A stretch of DNA of 64,000 bases from Hemileia vastatrix (GCA_030280995.1 JASXTE010000016.1:9571001-9635000); one strand, 5' to 3'; positions 1 to 11,464 are shown, counted from the first letter of the stretch. Program-made: numbers and translations. Notes: generated from the sequence alone by a model not told the origin.

Positions 1-60
1 CACCCCTACAAAGGAAAGAAAAAGCGCCAAAAATAAGGACTGGAACCTGTCCCCTGGTAA
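1..60 (+). pseudogene. Gy1 ORF1, C-terminal remnant
   Basis: Reading from base 1 gives HPYKGKKKRQK, a stop, then a short tail ending in PW and a stop at 58-60. This lines up with the end of ORF1 in GyB (HPYQQGRRKKAQ near its end, PLPW last). The stop overlaps GGTAAGTA, which is conserved at this junction in the related copies. The rest of ORF1 is outside the window. Confidence 0.6.
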
Positions 61-3000
61 GTAGATTACCCTCTCAAATTGAACACAATACTGATAATTA
101 CAATATAGGTAATATTATTGATGTCAAGTCTGTACAGAGAATTGAGGAGGACTTAAGAAAATAAGGTTTTGATGTAGATACACCTGACTTGTCTTTTGTC
201 AATAACAACAGTACTATGCATAATAATAATACAGTTAATCCTCAGTTGCCACCACTTACTAGTGAGATGAGAAGTTCACAGGATAGTGAGAGAATTGAGA
301 AGGAAGAGATGGAGTATTTTAACAATAATCCAACTGTCCATAGAATTGTTTCAGAATTGTGGAATAGAATGACTGATTGTAAGGAACAGACATTTAAGCT
401 CACAAGTGATACAATTTCATTGTTAACATTGAACATTTCTCAACTGGCAACATGAAATAAAGAATTGGAGAACTAACATCTGTCTCTAATTCTTAAGTAT
501 GATTCATTGAGTAATAAATATAGTGAACTTTAAATTAAATTCTGTTAGTTAGAAAAGTTGTATGAAGCAAAATTATTTAAAATTGAATCAAGAAATAAGT
601 TATCTTTTGCACAGACAAATCAAAGTGTCTCTGAGCTTCTACAAAGATTGACTAAAATTGAGATTGAAACTGCCAATCTACTAATGAGCGAGGATAATCA
701 TAATTATACTCAGTATAATAATAATCCTTTCATTGGAAAAAGTGAATCTCATTCCTTTCCTATACCACCACAACTAAAACCATCTGGCGGTAGTGTCAAA
801 TCTGAAAATTTAAGTCACAAATCTGTACAGGGGTAAATACAAGAACTTTTATCAAGAGTAAATGAGTTATTGAATTTACCTAAGATTAGTAAAATAAAAT
901 CCAATCAGAAGAACTGGCCAAAGACAGATCAGTACCCAACTTATGATGGGGAAGTCAGCTCTGATTGGCAACATTTTATTCATAGAATTGACAACTTGAA
1001 ATTCTCATAAAAGTTACCAGATGAAGAAATGAAATCAAAATTAATTTCTTTATTTAAGGATGTTGCTTTATCATGGTTTGAAGCTTTTTTTAGTGAGGGA
1101 ATATATTACTCTTGGGCTGAATGGAAACAACTAATTGAAAAACAATTTGGAGGTTCTAATATCAGGCTCACTCAGCAGAGACTTTATGAGAAAACTAGGT
1201 AAAATCTGTTAAATAGTGACAAACCTATGGGATTTTTAATGAATTTAAATAAAATATTAAAATCCATTGAGCCTTACATTGATTTTAACTTATGGAAAGA
1301 TAAGATAATATATAAATTACCTAAATCTGCCAGAGACATTGTTGTAGCTAGAAAAATTAATGTTACTGAATATTGTGACTTTATTAATATTTGTAATGAA
1401 ATATTGTTAAAGCATAAGTATGAAGCAAGGTATTCCACTTATAAACAAAATATTGAACCTGTTAAAAATCAGAATTCAAAAACACTTCAGGAGAAGCATA
1501 AAAAACCTACTGCACCTGTAGTACCTAAAATGTATGAAACTATTACTTGTTATAAGTGTAACAAACCTTGGGCTAAAGGTCACAAATTTGAGAAAAACAT
1601 AAATATTGTTAAAAATGAATGAGAATCTGAAACTGAAACTGAAAAAAGTAAATAATCAAGTGCTTGTGACAACAATATCTCGTATAGTGATGAAAATGAA
1701 GTCTATATGTTTGAAGATGATTTTTCCATCTTTAAAATTCCAATATTAAATATGGACTCAAATTAATCTTTAATGAATTTTGAGGATGCTGAAATCATTA
1801 AAGATATACAAGCTGATAACTTAAGAATTACACCTATCATGGTTTCAGCTATCATTTCTGGTGAAAATGTTAATATATTATTGGAAACAGGAGCTGCTGG
1901 TTCTGTTGTTTCTACTAATACATTACAAAAAATTGATAGTAAATATAAGTATAAGCTTGAACCCCTTCAAAGGAAAAATTGGAGAGGTTTTGGATCAGTA
2001 CTACACCCCATTGGTATATACAAAGCTGCTGTTTTATTTAAACATCAACATGGTTATGTAAGAGTAACTTGTGACTTTGTAGTAATGGATAATACTAACT
2101 TTAGTAACTGTTTTATCATTGGAAATGATATTCTGACTAATTTTGGTGTGAAATTAGACCCTGCTAATAAAAAATTTACAATTGGCATGAATGGTAAAAG
2201 GAAACTTAAAAAAATTTCTTTTAACACAGTCTTACACATTGAGTCAGTAACAAATAATCTGTGCAAAGGAAGAGAATCCAATGAGATGGAACTTCTGGAA
2301 ACAGAAATTTATAAAGCATCATTTGGTACTCAGATAAGTGAACTTGAGAAAAAAATAATTTGGACTTAATTAAAGCATTTTCAATGGCTTTTGCACATGA
2401 TACAAATGAACTTGGCCTTGTAAAAGATCATGAGGTAAAAATTAGTTTACCTGTGATATGGATAATATTCCTGCTAGTCTTAAAAAGAAACCATACACTT
2501 CTTCACCAATAAAGAGGAAAGACATAGAGGATAATATTAAGATGTTATTAAAAGTGAACATTCTTGAGAAGGCTAAACTACACCAAAATATTTTGTAATA
2601 TCACCAGTGCTAATTTCTTATGAACAAGATAAAGCAAGACTGTGCAGTGATTATAGAGCATTAAATACATTTACAGTAGATGATATTTATCCCTTTCCAA
2701 GGATTACCTCTATACACTCTACTATTAAAGGTGCTAAGTATATAAGTTGCTTAGATGGAAATAAAGGGTACCATCAAATTCCTGTTGAAAAGAATTCACA
2801 GAACTTTTTGTTGATAACAACACACATGGGAAATCATAAATGTGTCAGGATGCCATTTGGACCAAAAAATTCCCCATCAGTATTTCAGAATTTAATGGAT
2901 ATAACATTCCATAATGAAATAATTGAGGGATGGTTAATGGTATACATTGATTCATCATAGTGTTCTCTAAGACAGAAGATGAACACTTAATCCATTTAAA

Positions 3001-4127
3001 GAAGGTATTTGAGAAAATGGATGAAATAAAAATGACCCTTGCATTGAAAAAATGTAAATTTGGATTTGAGTCTTTAAAACTGCTTTGTCATATTGTATCT
3101 GGCTTACAAATATGTGTAGACCAAAATAAGGTGGCTGCAATCAAGAATATTGGCATTCCTCAAAACGTAAAGGATGAACAGTCTTTTCTTGGTATGTGTG
3201 GTTATTATAGACAATATATAAAAAACTACCAATTAATTGCTGCACCATTGGCCACACTGAAAAAAAATCAAAAGCTTTCATTTGGAACATTTAAAGACAA
3301 AAGGCTTTTGATAAGATGAAAGAATGTTTGATGACAGCTCCTAACTTCAGATTACCAGATTTCTAATTGCCTTTTGTATTATATACAGATGCAAGTTTTA
3401 TTGGTCTGGGTGCTGCTTTGCATCCAAAACAACTTATTGAAGGAAAAATGTCAGAAGTAGTAATTTGCTATATTTCACATACTCTAAGAAATAGTGAATT
3501 GAAATATGGTGCTACTCAACTTGAATGTTTGGCAGTAGTATGGGCTCTTGAGAAGCTACATTATTACCTTGAAGACCATAGATTTGAGTTAATTACTGAA
3601 TGTAGTGCAGTTAGGTCACTCTTAAACATGAAAACTCCTAATAGACACATGTTTAGATGGTAATTAGCTGTACAAGAATACAGAGGACAGATGGCTATTA
3701 CACATAAAGCAGGAACCTTACAATCTAATCTAGATTTGTTATCTAGAGTAGCTCTGCCTAATAATGATGATAATCCTGCTTATGTTCCTGAGTCAGAGAT
3801 TATTAAAATTTTATGGCATTTATTTTGTAGATCTCGAGGATTAATTTATGAAATCAATTCTTGACATGTATACTTCAGACCCTGGCTTGAGTAAACTCAC
3901 TAAAATATTAAATGATCCTTTTAGTCTTTCAATGAATGTTTTAATAAAAACATTACCGAGTAACTATAAAGAGGTATTAGAAAAATGAAAATTTTTGATT
4001 GGGGATTGATCTATATATTACAGGAAAAAATTAAGTAATGTAATTGTAATTTCCCCTTCAATGAAGGAGTTAATTTTAAGTATTTGTCATGAGAATATCT
4101 TAGCAGGTCGTTTTGACTACCATAATA
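61..4127 (+). pseudogene. Gy1 gag-protease-RT-RNase H, broken
   Basis: Decayed gag-pol colinear with GyB. Open pieces are gag with a zinc knuckle (1227-1622, CYKCNKPWAKGHKF, where the last Cys is now Phe), protease (1773-2369, LLETGAAGSVVS, with the DSG triad now ETG), reverse transcriptase (2607-3319) and RNase H (3367-3663, YTDASFIGLGAAL, TQLECLAVVWAL). At about 2945-2960 the YIDD active site is replaced by YIDS followed by a stop, with a frame change. Several stops look like CAA to TAA, for example after MFRW at 3661. The reading breaks at 4127 in the integrase zinc region where the DNA transposon begins, and resumes at 11501. Confidence 0.88.
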
Positions 4128-4158
4128 GGGGGTATCAATGTTCAGGGATCCGCAATTA
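4128..4158 (+). repeat. Left terminal inverted repeat, Harbinger copy 1
   Basis: The first 31 bases match the inverted right end at 28 positions: 15 identical bases, a 4-base block with 3 differences, then 12 identical bases ending in GATCCGCAATTA. The inner AATTGCGG motif recurs inverted at about 4195-4203. Confidence 0.9.
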
Positions 4159-4208
4159 GGGATCAGGAATTTTTTTTCCCGGGATCAGACATTATTAATT
4201 GCGGAAGA

Positions 4209-4244
4209 TTCTTATCCACTAGCCCCAGGGCTAGTGGATAAGAA
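4209..4244. repeat. 36-bp perfect palindrome, subterminal
   Basis: Two perfect 17-base arms (TTCTTATCCACTAGCCC and its reverse complement) are separated by CA. The same 36 bases occur unchanged in copy 2 at 62017-62052, although the surrounding sequence has diverged. It lies between the left end and the transposase gene, so a protein binding site or cruciform is possible; function is inferred only from conservation. Confidence 0.85.
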
Positions 4245-4505
4245 ATACACAATAATGCATTATCCCGCCTCTTATACCCCAATTTCTATTCCTAATTCCT
4301 GATCCCAAACTCATCTCATCCATGATGGATTTTTAAGAAAGTCACATGACTTATAATTGCTGATGCCATCCTTAAGTATTTCCTCACTCTATGCTACTTA
4401 ATTTTGGTGGCAAACACTTAAGTTTTTTTTCTATCTACACACCCCAACTGCACATTTGGCGGTGAATTCCCACTTCCCTCATCACATAACCCTTCCACCG
4501 GCTAA

Positions 4506-5765
4506 ATGAAACACCTCTCTACTAGGAAGCTACTTCACTCAACAATGAATGCTATTACTTTTCTTTTAGTTCTTTACTATAAATCTGACTCTGATTTGGA
4601 AGATGCTTTAGCTTATATGTGTTTTCTTTCCAAAAAGCATTACATCATCACCAGGGGGCCAAATCTTTATCATGATCCCCGATATGATCTGGCCTCCATT
4701 CTCAACATTCCTCATTTAAAATTCACACAACTTTTTAGAACTTCTCCCGATTCTTTCTTCAAACTTTATCAACTCATCTCCGATCATCCTATCATCCATA
4801 ACAAGTCTCATAACAAACAGCATAATCCTGCCATCCAACTTGCTGTTGCTCTATGTCGCTTTGGCTCAAATGGAAATGGTGCTGCCGTAAGACGTTTGGA
4901 TAATCTCTTTAACATAGGATATGGTACCATGATATTATACACCAAGCGCTGTATGATTGCTATCCTTTCCCTCAAGTCTCAAACTCTTGCTTGGCCAACT
5001 CCAGAACAGCGACTTGAATCCTCTCAAGTAATGTAAGCTGAAGGTTTCCCTGGCTGTATAGGTTTTGTTGATGGCACAACCATCCCTTTGAGTCAAAAGC
5101 CTGCTCATGATGGCAACCATTATTTTGATCGCAAAAAAAGGTTTCTTCAAAATCTTCTCCAAGTTCTCATCTTTCACAATCTAACTTTTTATCTTCTTTC
5201 TAGATACTCTATTGCCGTTCAACTTGTATGCGATGTCAATAAAAAATTTATTGCTTTTCACAGTGGCTGCCCTGGATCATGTCATGACTCTTCCGTCTTC
5301 CAAAGAATGAGTATTTCTCAATCCCCTGAATCATACTTTGACGAATCTCAGTACCTCCTTGCAGACTCAGCATATGCAAGTGGAAAGTACATTATACCTG
5401 CTTTCTGTGGTGCAACTTCAGAAAATGACCCCAAAACTGCCTTTAATTATCACCTTGCACAATCAAGAGTACGAATTGAACATGCTATAGGTATTTTAAA
5501 GGGACAATTTTCTAGTCTTCGGGAGCTCAGAATCCAATTTCAAAAAAAATTGGAGATCAAAACTGCAAATCATTGGATCTTGACTTGCGTAATACTCCAC
5601 AATATTTTAGCTGATTTAAAGGATGAGTGGAATGATCTTTATGAAGAAGAGGATCCTGAACCACCACTGGCACTCCCCTCCCTTGATTCACCAATCATTC
5701 AATCAACCAGCATACGCCCCATTATAATGCCAATTACTCTCCAACATTTCTCTTCACCCTTTTAA
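4506..5765 (+). pseudogene. PIF/Harbinger-like DDE transposase, one nonsense codon
   Basis: Family role: cuts and rejoins the transposon ends. Exon 1 is 4506-5140, a 63-bp intron follows at 5141-5203 (GT, a CTAAC branch-like motif, TAG), and exon 2 is 5204-5765; the spliced frame is continuous at RKK-RYSIA. Catalytic landmarks of the DDE_Tnp_4 family are visible: GFVDGTT (first Asp), GCPGSCHDSSVF (second Asp), LLADSAYA, and RVRIEHAIGILKGQF (Glu). Total length is about 400 codons, usual for the family. A TAA stop at 5034-5036 interrupts exon 1; copy 2 has CAA at that place, so this is a recent C-to-T nonsense change. The start ATG aligns with that of copy 2. Confidence 0.88.
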
Positions 5766-6294
5766 ATTTTAATTTTTATGTTTTCATACTTTCCAAATGT
5801 CCTCTTTGTGTACTTTAATCACTTGGTTTTGTATTTTGGTTTGTTGCATATTCATTTTTTTTTTTGAATTTACGGTGAATATCTTTTTTTTGGATGGCTC
5901 ATTGGTTTTCTTTCACTTCCTCAACATGAAATCGCATATTTTCTTATATTGCATATTTTGTCAGTGATTTTTTTTTCATTCATCACTCATATCCTTTTCA
6001 TCCTCTCCTCAAACATCCCTCAAATATTTTGGTTGCATTTATTTTCTCAACTCAACTCACCAGGTAGGTCATTTTTTTTCTTTTTTCATGGTTTTTTATT
6101 TGCTAATCATGATTTTTTTTTTTGCTTTTTTTTGGCTTTTTTTTTGCTTTTTTTTTGTTTTTTTTTTGTTTTTTTTGTTTTTTTTGTAAGTGCTTCTTTT
6201 ATTTTTGTTCTAGGGTAAACTAATTTTTGTTTTGCTTTTTTCTCTTTTTTCTCTTTTTTTTTGTTTTTTTTTCTCTCCTTCACCTCTCTTTATC
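5766..6294 (+). other. T-rich 3' flank of transposase, non-coding
   Basis: Long T runs and CTTTTTTT-type tracts. The stretch is closely matched downstream of the transposase of copy 2 (about 63573-64000), so it belongs to the element. Reading frames here are low-complexity Phe/Leu strings and are not genes. Confidence 0.6.
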
Positions 6295-7010
6295 ATCCTC
6301 AAGGCCCCCCCTTTTCCCTCTCTTTACCTGTCTCTGACCCCCTTTTTACCCCCTTTTTAGCTGCCTCAAATCCCCCCTTTCCCCCCTCTTTAGGTCCCTC
6401 ATCACCCCCCTTCCCCTCTTTTTAGGTGCTTCAATACACCCCCCTTCCCCTCTCTTTATGTCCCTCAAACCCCCCCTTCACCTCTCTTTTGCCGCCTCAA
6501 CCCCCCCCTTCACCTCTCTTTACCCACATCAAACCCCCCCTTTCCCTCTCATTAGGCGCCTCAAACACCCCCCCTTCCCCCCTACCCAATCGTTACATCC
6601 TCCTCTACCCCCCCCCCCCTGTTTATTAACGAACGATCGTTACAGATCGTTCGTTAACAAGGAGGTGGGGGGGGGGGGGTGTAGAGAAAGTGGTAAAGGT
6701 TTGGGAGGGGGTAAGGTGATTGGAAGGGGGGGGGGGGGGGTTTGAGGTGCCTAAGGAGAGGGGAATGGGGGGGGTTGAGGCGCCTAAGGAGAGGGGAATG
6801 GGGGGGGTTGAGGCGCCTAAGGTGAGGGGAATAGGGGGGGTTTGAGGCGCCTAAGGTGAGGGGAATGGGGGGGTTTGAGGCAGCTAAAGAGGGGGGAATG
6901 GGGGGGGTTTGAGGCAGCTAAAGAGGGGGGAAGGAGGGTGATGAGGGACCTAAAGAGGGGGGAAAGGGGGGTATTTCAGGGGGATTTTGAGTCAGGCAAG
7001 GAGAGCATTT
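6295..7010. repeat. Large inverted minisatellite with strand-switching C/G skew
   Basis: The left arm (6295-6620) is pyrimidine-rich and repeats a unit of about 33 bp containing TTAGGCGCCTCAAACCCCCC. The right arm (6660-7010) is its inverted counterpart, GGGGGGTTTGAGGCGCCTAA. The centre is a perfect hairpin: TTAACGAACGATC (6626-6638), loop GTTACA, GATCGTTCGTTAA (6645-6657), flanked by runs of about 12 C and 14 G. Frames across this tract are spurious Pro- or Gly-rich strings. Confidence 0.85.
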
Positions 7011-7643
7011 GAGGGGGAAAAGATGACATTTATGGGAGATAAAGATGGGTTACCAACTTTCAAATAAAGATACTAACAAATTTTTGTTTGTAATTTTGAT
7101 TATTTTTTTTATTTTTTTTGCAGTAATATAGAAAAAAAAAAATCTTTCTGATAAGGACTGTCCCTCTTATTTACAAAACAAAAAAGTTTTATAATTTTAT
7201 TTTTATTTTTTCTATAATTAATTTTTGTGATTTTGATTTTATTTAAATAATTTTTTATTTTTGATTTTGATTTTACTGATTTTTTTTTTTTTTTCATGAT
7301 CTTGTGAGAAGGTTTTTAATAACCAATCTTCAGGTTCACTTTTAATTTTTTTTTTAAATTTTTTTTTTGTGATTTAATTTTTACTGAAATTTTTTTTTTG
7401 AATGAATTTAATTATTAATTTTTTTAATAGGATTTTGCTTTGATTGTGTTTTTATAATAAAACCTCAGGTTTTTTTTTTATAAATTTTTTTTTAGGAAAA
7501 ATTTTTACTGATTTTTTGGTTTTTTTTTCAATTTTATTTTTAAAATAAAAAACAGCTTTTTTTATTATTAGGTAGGAATTTTTTTTTAAAAAAATTTGAG
7601 TTAAAATTTTAATGACAATTAATTTTTTTTTCAGATCTAAAAA
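7011..7643 (+). other. AT-rich leader before TET/JBP-like gene
   Basis: Strongly T-rich sequence without a credible coding frame. It ends in TTTTTTTTTCAG shortly before the ATG at 7644, which resembles a 3' splice site, so a 5'-UTR intron is possible. No other structure recognised. Confidence 0.4.
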
Positions 7644-8893
7644 ATGTCTTCTTCTTCTGTTTCACCCCTTACTTCTCTCTTATCTTCATCTTTATCTTCT
7701 TTATCATCTTCATCTTTATCATCTCTATCATCTTCTTTGAAATCAACTCTATCATCTTCTTTGAAATCAACTTCCATACAATCATCTTCTAAATCATCAA
7801 AAAAAATTAAAGATAATCAGTCTCATCAGAAGAAAAGATATTTAAAAAAAAAGTCTCTCTGCGAAAATTATTTTTGTCATATCCCAAACATTTTTTTTTA
7901 TAAAACTAAAGTAGATAAAAAAATTCAATATCCGAAAAAATTACCAGAAGATATTAAATATCTAACAGAATTTGGAGATGATCGAGTTGTTGCAGTTATC
8001 AGCAATGCTTTTAAGCCTCAATTCATTTTGGAAGTTCATTCATTCGATGGTGTAAAAGATGAAGCTTTTAATTAACTATCCGATCTTATCATAACTCTTT
8101 ATCAAATGGCTTTGTTTCCGTTACCTATAAGGAATAAGAATTTGTTGGGTGGTATCATGATTGCTTTTGGTTGGAGACCTGGTTTTGTCAAAGGATATTC
8201 TCTTGGTATGTCTAATAATTTTTGTTCCATTCTTAATATCATTTCACTTATTTCAATTATATAGGTATATATTCATTGCTCAATAATATCACTAAAGCAC
8301 AAAAAGATGAAGATTTTTGCTTATGGGACACTCAACCTTCCTTTAATTCTTTTCTTGCTCTTCGACTCAAAAAGCTCTGTAATAAGGCATTTGAAAAAAA
8401 TCATGAACTTGCAACCAAAGTTGGAATACCGAATTGGTGTGACTCCGAATGGGAAGATATCAGCCACAAATATCTTTTATTTTCTAATGTTATTATCCCC
8501 CATTCTGGATTCCACAATAGGATTCATATCAATATGAATGATGCCAATTTTCTTACTTTTGGAATATTCTCATATATCAATCCGATAACTGGCCACCCAA
8601 TACCATCTCCAGCTAAAATCAAAGGACATGGTTTATATTTTCCAGACCACCGGTGCATCATTGATTTTGGTTTGGGAAATGGTATCATTGAAACTATTTG
8701 GAATTCTTCTAAGGATAATCATCAAACGACCAAAGCTCCTCCTGGTTTGGAGTCCTGTCAAGATTTCACTCATTTCGGTTGATCATTTCAAATCAGTAAT
8801 AAGTTGATACAAAGAATCAATAAGGTAAAAAAAGAAGGTAAAGTTATTCGATTTAAAATGGCTTTATCTAGATCCAAAAAGTATGGGGATTAG
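7644..8893 (+). pseudogene. TET/JBP-like 2OG-Fe(II) dioxygenase, two nonsense codons
   Basis: Exon 1 is 7644-8205, the intron 8206-8264 (59 bp, GTATGT to TATAG) and exon 2 is 8265-8893; the frame is continuous across the splice. The N-terminus is a Ser/Leu-rich low-complexity tract, then a Lys-rich stretch. The C-terminal half resembles the double-stranded beta-helix of fungal Tet-like oxygenases as I recall them: HINMNDANFLTFGIF, then GLYFPDHRCIIDF, NGIIETIWNSSKDNHQTT, FTHFG, SFQISNKL. The family oxidises 5-methylcytosine or thymine in DNA with iron and 2-oxoglutarate. The proximal iron motif reads HIN rather than clean HxD. TAA at 8073-8075 and TGA at 8780-8782 break an otherwise open frame. 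Identity by motif memory, not by search. Confidence 0.6.
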
Positions 8894-9186
8894 AGTTGTC
8901 ATAGAAAATTTTATATTTTTTCATAAATTTTTAATAAATATTTTATATATATCAATTTTCTCAAGTAATGTGATGAGCCATTGACCTTGTGTTGTATAAC
9001 AGGTAATCATGATAACATTTATTTGTTTCATGGGGTTCCTCTTGCCTATACCTGTGAAAAGTCCCAAACTTTTGTTTCTCGACTTGGTCTGCATTTTGGC
9101 TTGAGGGATTGTCATTACTTTAAACTAGGGAAATTGATATATATTAGATATTTATTTAATAATTTATGTAATTATATTAAATTTAG
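8894..9186. other. AT-rich spacer
   Basis: Non-coding AT-rich sequence between the TET/JBP-like gene and a tandem repeat; nothing recognised. Confidence 0.4.
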
Positions 9187-9620
9187 ATGACTTTCACCCC
9201 TTACTTCAATAAAATGCAGGGGGGGGTATTGCCAAATTTTCAAATCTGACATGTGAAATTGATGACTTAGAAAAATTTTGGTGATACCCACCCCTTGCTT
9301 CAATAAAATGCAGGGGAGAGTATTGCCAATTTTTTTAAACAGATATAGAATTTTTTTGACTTGTAAATATTTTTGTGATACCTGTCCCTTACTTCAATAA
9401 AATCCATGGGGGGTTGTGCCAAAAATTCTTATAAGACTTGTGAAATTCTTGACATGTAAGAATTTTTGGGATACCGGTAAAATGCAGGGGGTAGTAAAGC
9501 CAAATTTTCATATAAAACTTTCAAGATTCATGACATGAAAGAATTTTTGTGATACCCACCCCTTACTTCAAAAAAATCCAGGGGTGGGGGATTGTCAAAT
9601 TTCCATAGGAGACTTGAAAA
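9187..9620. repeat. Imperfect tandem repeat, about five units of 90-110 bp
   Basis: Units centre on GATACCCACCCCTTACTTCA followed by AATAAAATGCAGGGGGG and then ATTGCCAAATTTTC. The CACCCC and GGGG blocks could pair within a unit. It lies between the convergent TET/JBP-like and Myb-like genes, so it may contain their polyadenylation signals (AATAAA is present in several units). Confidence 0.75.
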
Positions 9621-9741
9621 TTTTATTTAAAAAAAGAATATTTAACATTAAAATACGATATTTCAAGAAATACAGAAAATAATTGTAAAATTTATGTACA
9701 AATAAATATGAACACATGAAGTGTGAAAGAAATAAAAGAAA

Positions 9742-11145
9742 CTAGTCAACAAAGAATTTCATTAAACGTTCTATTTCTTCAACAGATTTGTTTGCTTTAA
9801 TGCATTCGATCAAGAAATCTTTCTTTTTAGAACTTTCTTGGAGATCATGCTTATACTTCATCTGTTCCATTAAGTTTTGATGCTCAAGTGTTTTTTCCTT
9901 ATTTTTGGATTTTTCAATACTAAGAGTTAACTCAAACTTCTTCTCCTCCAAATCTTGGGCCCTACCATCCTTCTGTAAAGAGAGCTCAAACTTCTTCCCC
10001 TCCAAATCTTGGATCCGATCATCCTTCCGTAAGGAGAGCTCATACTTCCTCTCTTCCAAATCTTGTACTCTGTCATCCCTCCTTAAAGAGAGCTCGTATT
10101 TCTTCTTTTCAAAGCTCAGAGTCTCTTTAGCAATTTCCACTTGTTCTAGAGTGAAAATAAAAATTAACATAAAGTAGAAGAAAAGCAGAGTAAAGTAATA
10201 AGAGGTATGATATCACTTACCAGCATCACGTTTCTCTAAAAACTGTTCCATCGAAGAAAAAGGTGTTTGTGATGAAGCATCACTTTTTCGTCTTCTTTGG
10301 GAGAGGAAATTTAGACTAGTTGAAGCCCTTCTCTTTTTGTTCAACGTAGAATTTTCCTCCTCATCATTGTCACTAGCTTCAGACTCAGTTGATTGAGGAT
10401 CCTGGGTTTGTTCATCAGCCTTTTAAGAAATAAGAAAAAAATAAGTAAATAAAAAATAGAATTGATAAGATAAAAGAAAAAAGAAACCGACCTGAGTTAG
10501 ATTTGGTTGGGTTAAATCACCTATAGGATCTACAGAAAAGCTATTTAGATATGTCTCATTCAAATGAGGGGAGGCTTGAGTGGAGGAAGAGGATGGGAAA
10601 ATATTTTCTTCGACATCATGTTCGGAGATAGGATCTTCTCCATCCAACATGTTTACAGGATTAACATCAGCTCGCTCTCCAAAAATTGCATCCATCTCTT
10701 TAAAGTAAGGACATAAAGAATCAAGTTAATCGTCTATGGATTTTATGCCCTTAGTTATATCATTGTTGGTAATCCCAAAACCAGTGGAAGATGAAAGAGC
10801 CTTTGCCTTCTTGTATTTTGCTCGGTAATTCTTGAAGCGTTCAGACATCTGTTTAGGCAAAAGATCAATCCTTCCCTTGGTCTTATTGCGTAATTCATTT
10901 GCCATTAGAAGATAGCCATTAACTTTTGATGCGGGGGGCTGTCCTACTTTAGTGGCATACTCAGTACCAAAACAAGAATCATAGTTAGATTTGGTTTTCA
11001 GCCAGTTGATAAGAATGAGATGTTCATCTTTTTTTAATTGAACAATCTTTGATTTCTTGGCTGAGCGGGGGAAAGAGGAAGTAGTTTGAATTGAAGAACA
11101 ACTGGGTGATGGCTGCCTTTGAGAAGATCTAGGATGACAAGGCAT
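9742..11145 (-). pseudogene. Myb/SANT-like DNA-binding protein with coiled coil, one nonsense codon
   Basis: Probable accessory DNA-binding protein; PIF/Harbinger elements typically encode a Myb-like partner needed for transposition. Three exons on the minus strand: 11145-10492, 10419-10221 and 10145-9742, with introns GT-AG at 10491-10420 and 10220-10146; the spliced length is 1257 nt (418 codons). The N-terminal part has a trihelix/SANT-like segment (KKDEHLILINWLKTKSNYDS to RFKNYRAKYKKAK), then LCPYFKEMDAIFGERADVNP, an acidic Ser-rich linker with KKRR, and a charged coiled coil built from repeats of YELSLRRDDRVQDLEE type. A TAA at 10726-10728 interrupts exon 1; the frame is open on both sides. 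Start chosen at MPCHPRS because the in-frame codons upstream look non-coding. Confidence 0.75.
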
Positions 11146-11464
11146 GTTATTATAAATGAAGATGAAAACGAGCAGAAACAAGCAGATGAGATAGCGAGAT
11201 GAAAAGGGGCAGAATCAAATAGATGAAATGGGGAGAAATTCTGAGCGGATAGAATTAACAGGATGGGATGAGAATGGAAGTGCGCAGCAAGGTAGAAGGC
11301 TGGGATATCCAGAAAGTTGTCCAAGATGTGGTTATGAAATATTGAGGATAAAAATGTCAGATAAGAGGTGAACATTGACACGTAAAGTGTCTAATAACCC
11401 AATTATTAGCAAAAATAATTGCGGAAGATAATTGGGGTATGCAGATTATTTTCCGCAATTAATT
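11146..11464. promoter_or_regulatory. Right subterminal region of Harbinger copy 1
   Basis: Presumed promoter region of the minus-strand Myb-like gene plus subterminal sequence. It contains a perfect 21-bp palindrome at 11453-11473 (CCGCAATTAA, T, TTAATTGCGG) that runs into the terminal repeat, and a further AATTGCGGAAGATAATT copy near 11418. These AATTGCGG motifs are also found at the left end, so they are candidate transposase or Myb binding sites. Confidence 0.5.

Noticed and set aside
6426..6745. Pro-rich overlapping frames in the C-rich tract
   Set aside because: They are translations of the minisatellite arm, in several frames at once, with no domain or codon signal.
9187..9620. Repeat considered as a CRISPR-like array
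   Set aside because: The units are diverged along their whole length, there are no unique spacers between identical repeats, and the context is a eukaryotic transposon.
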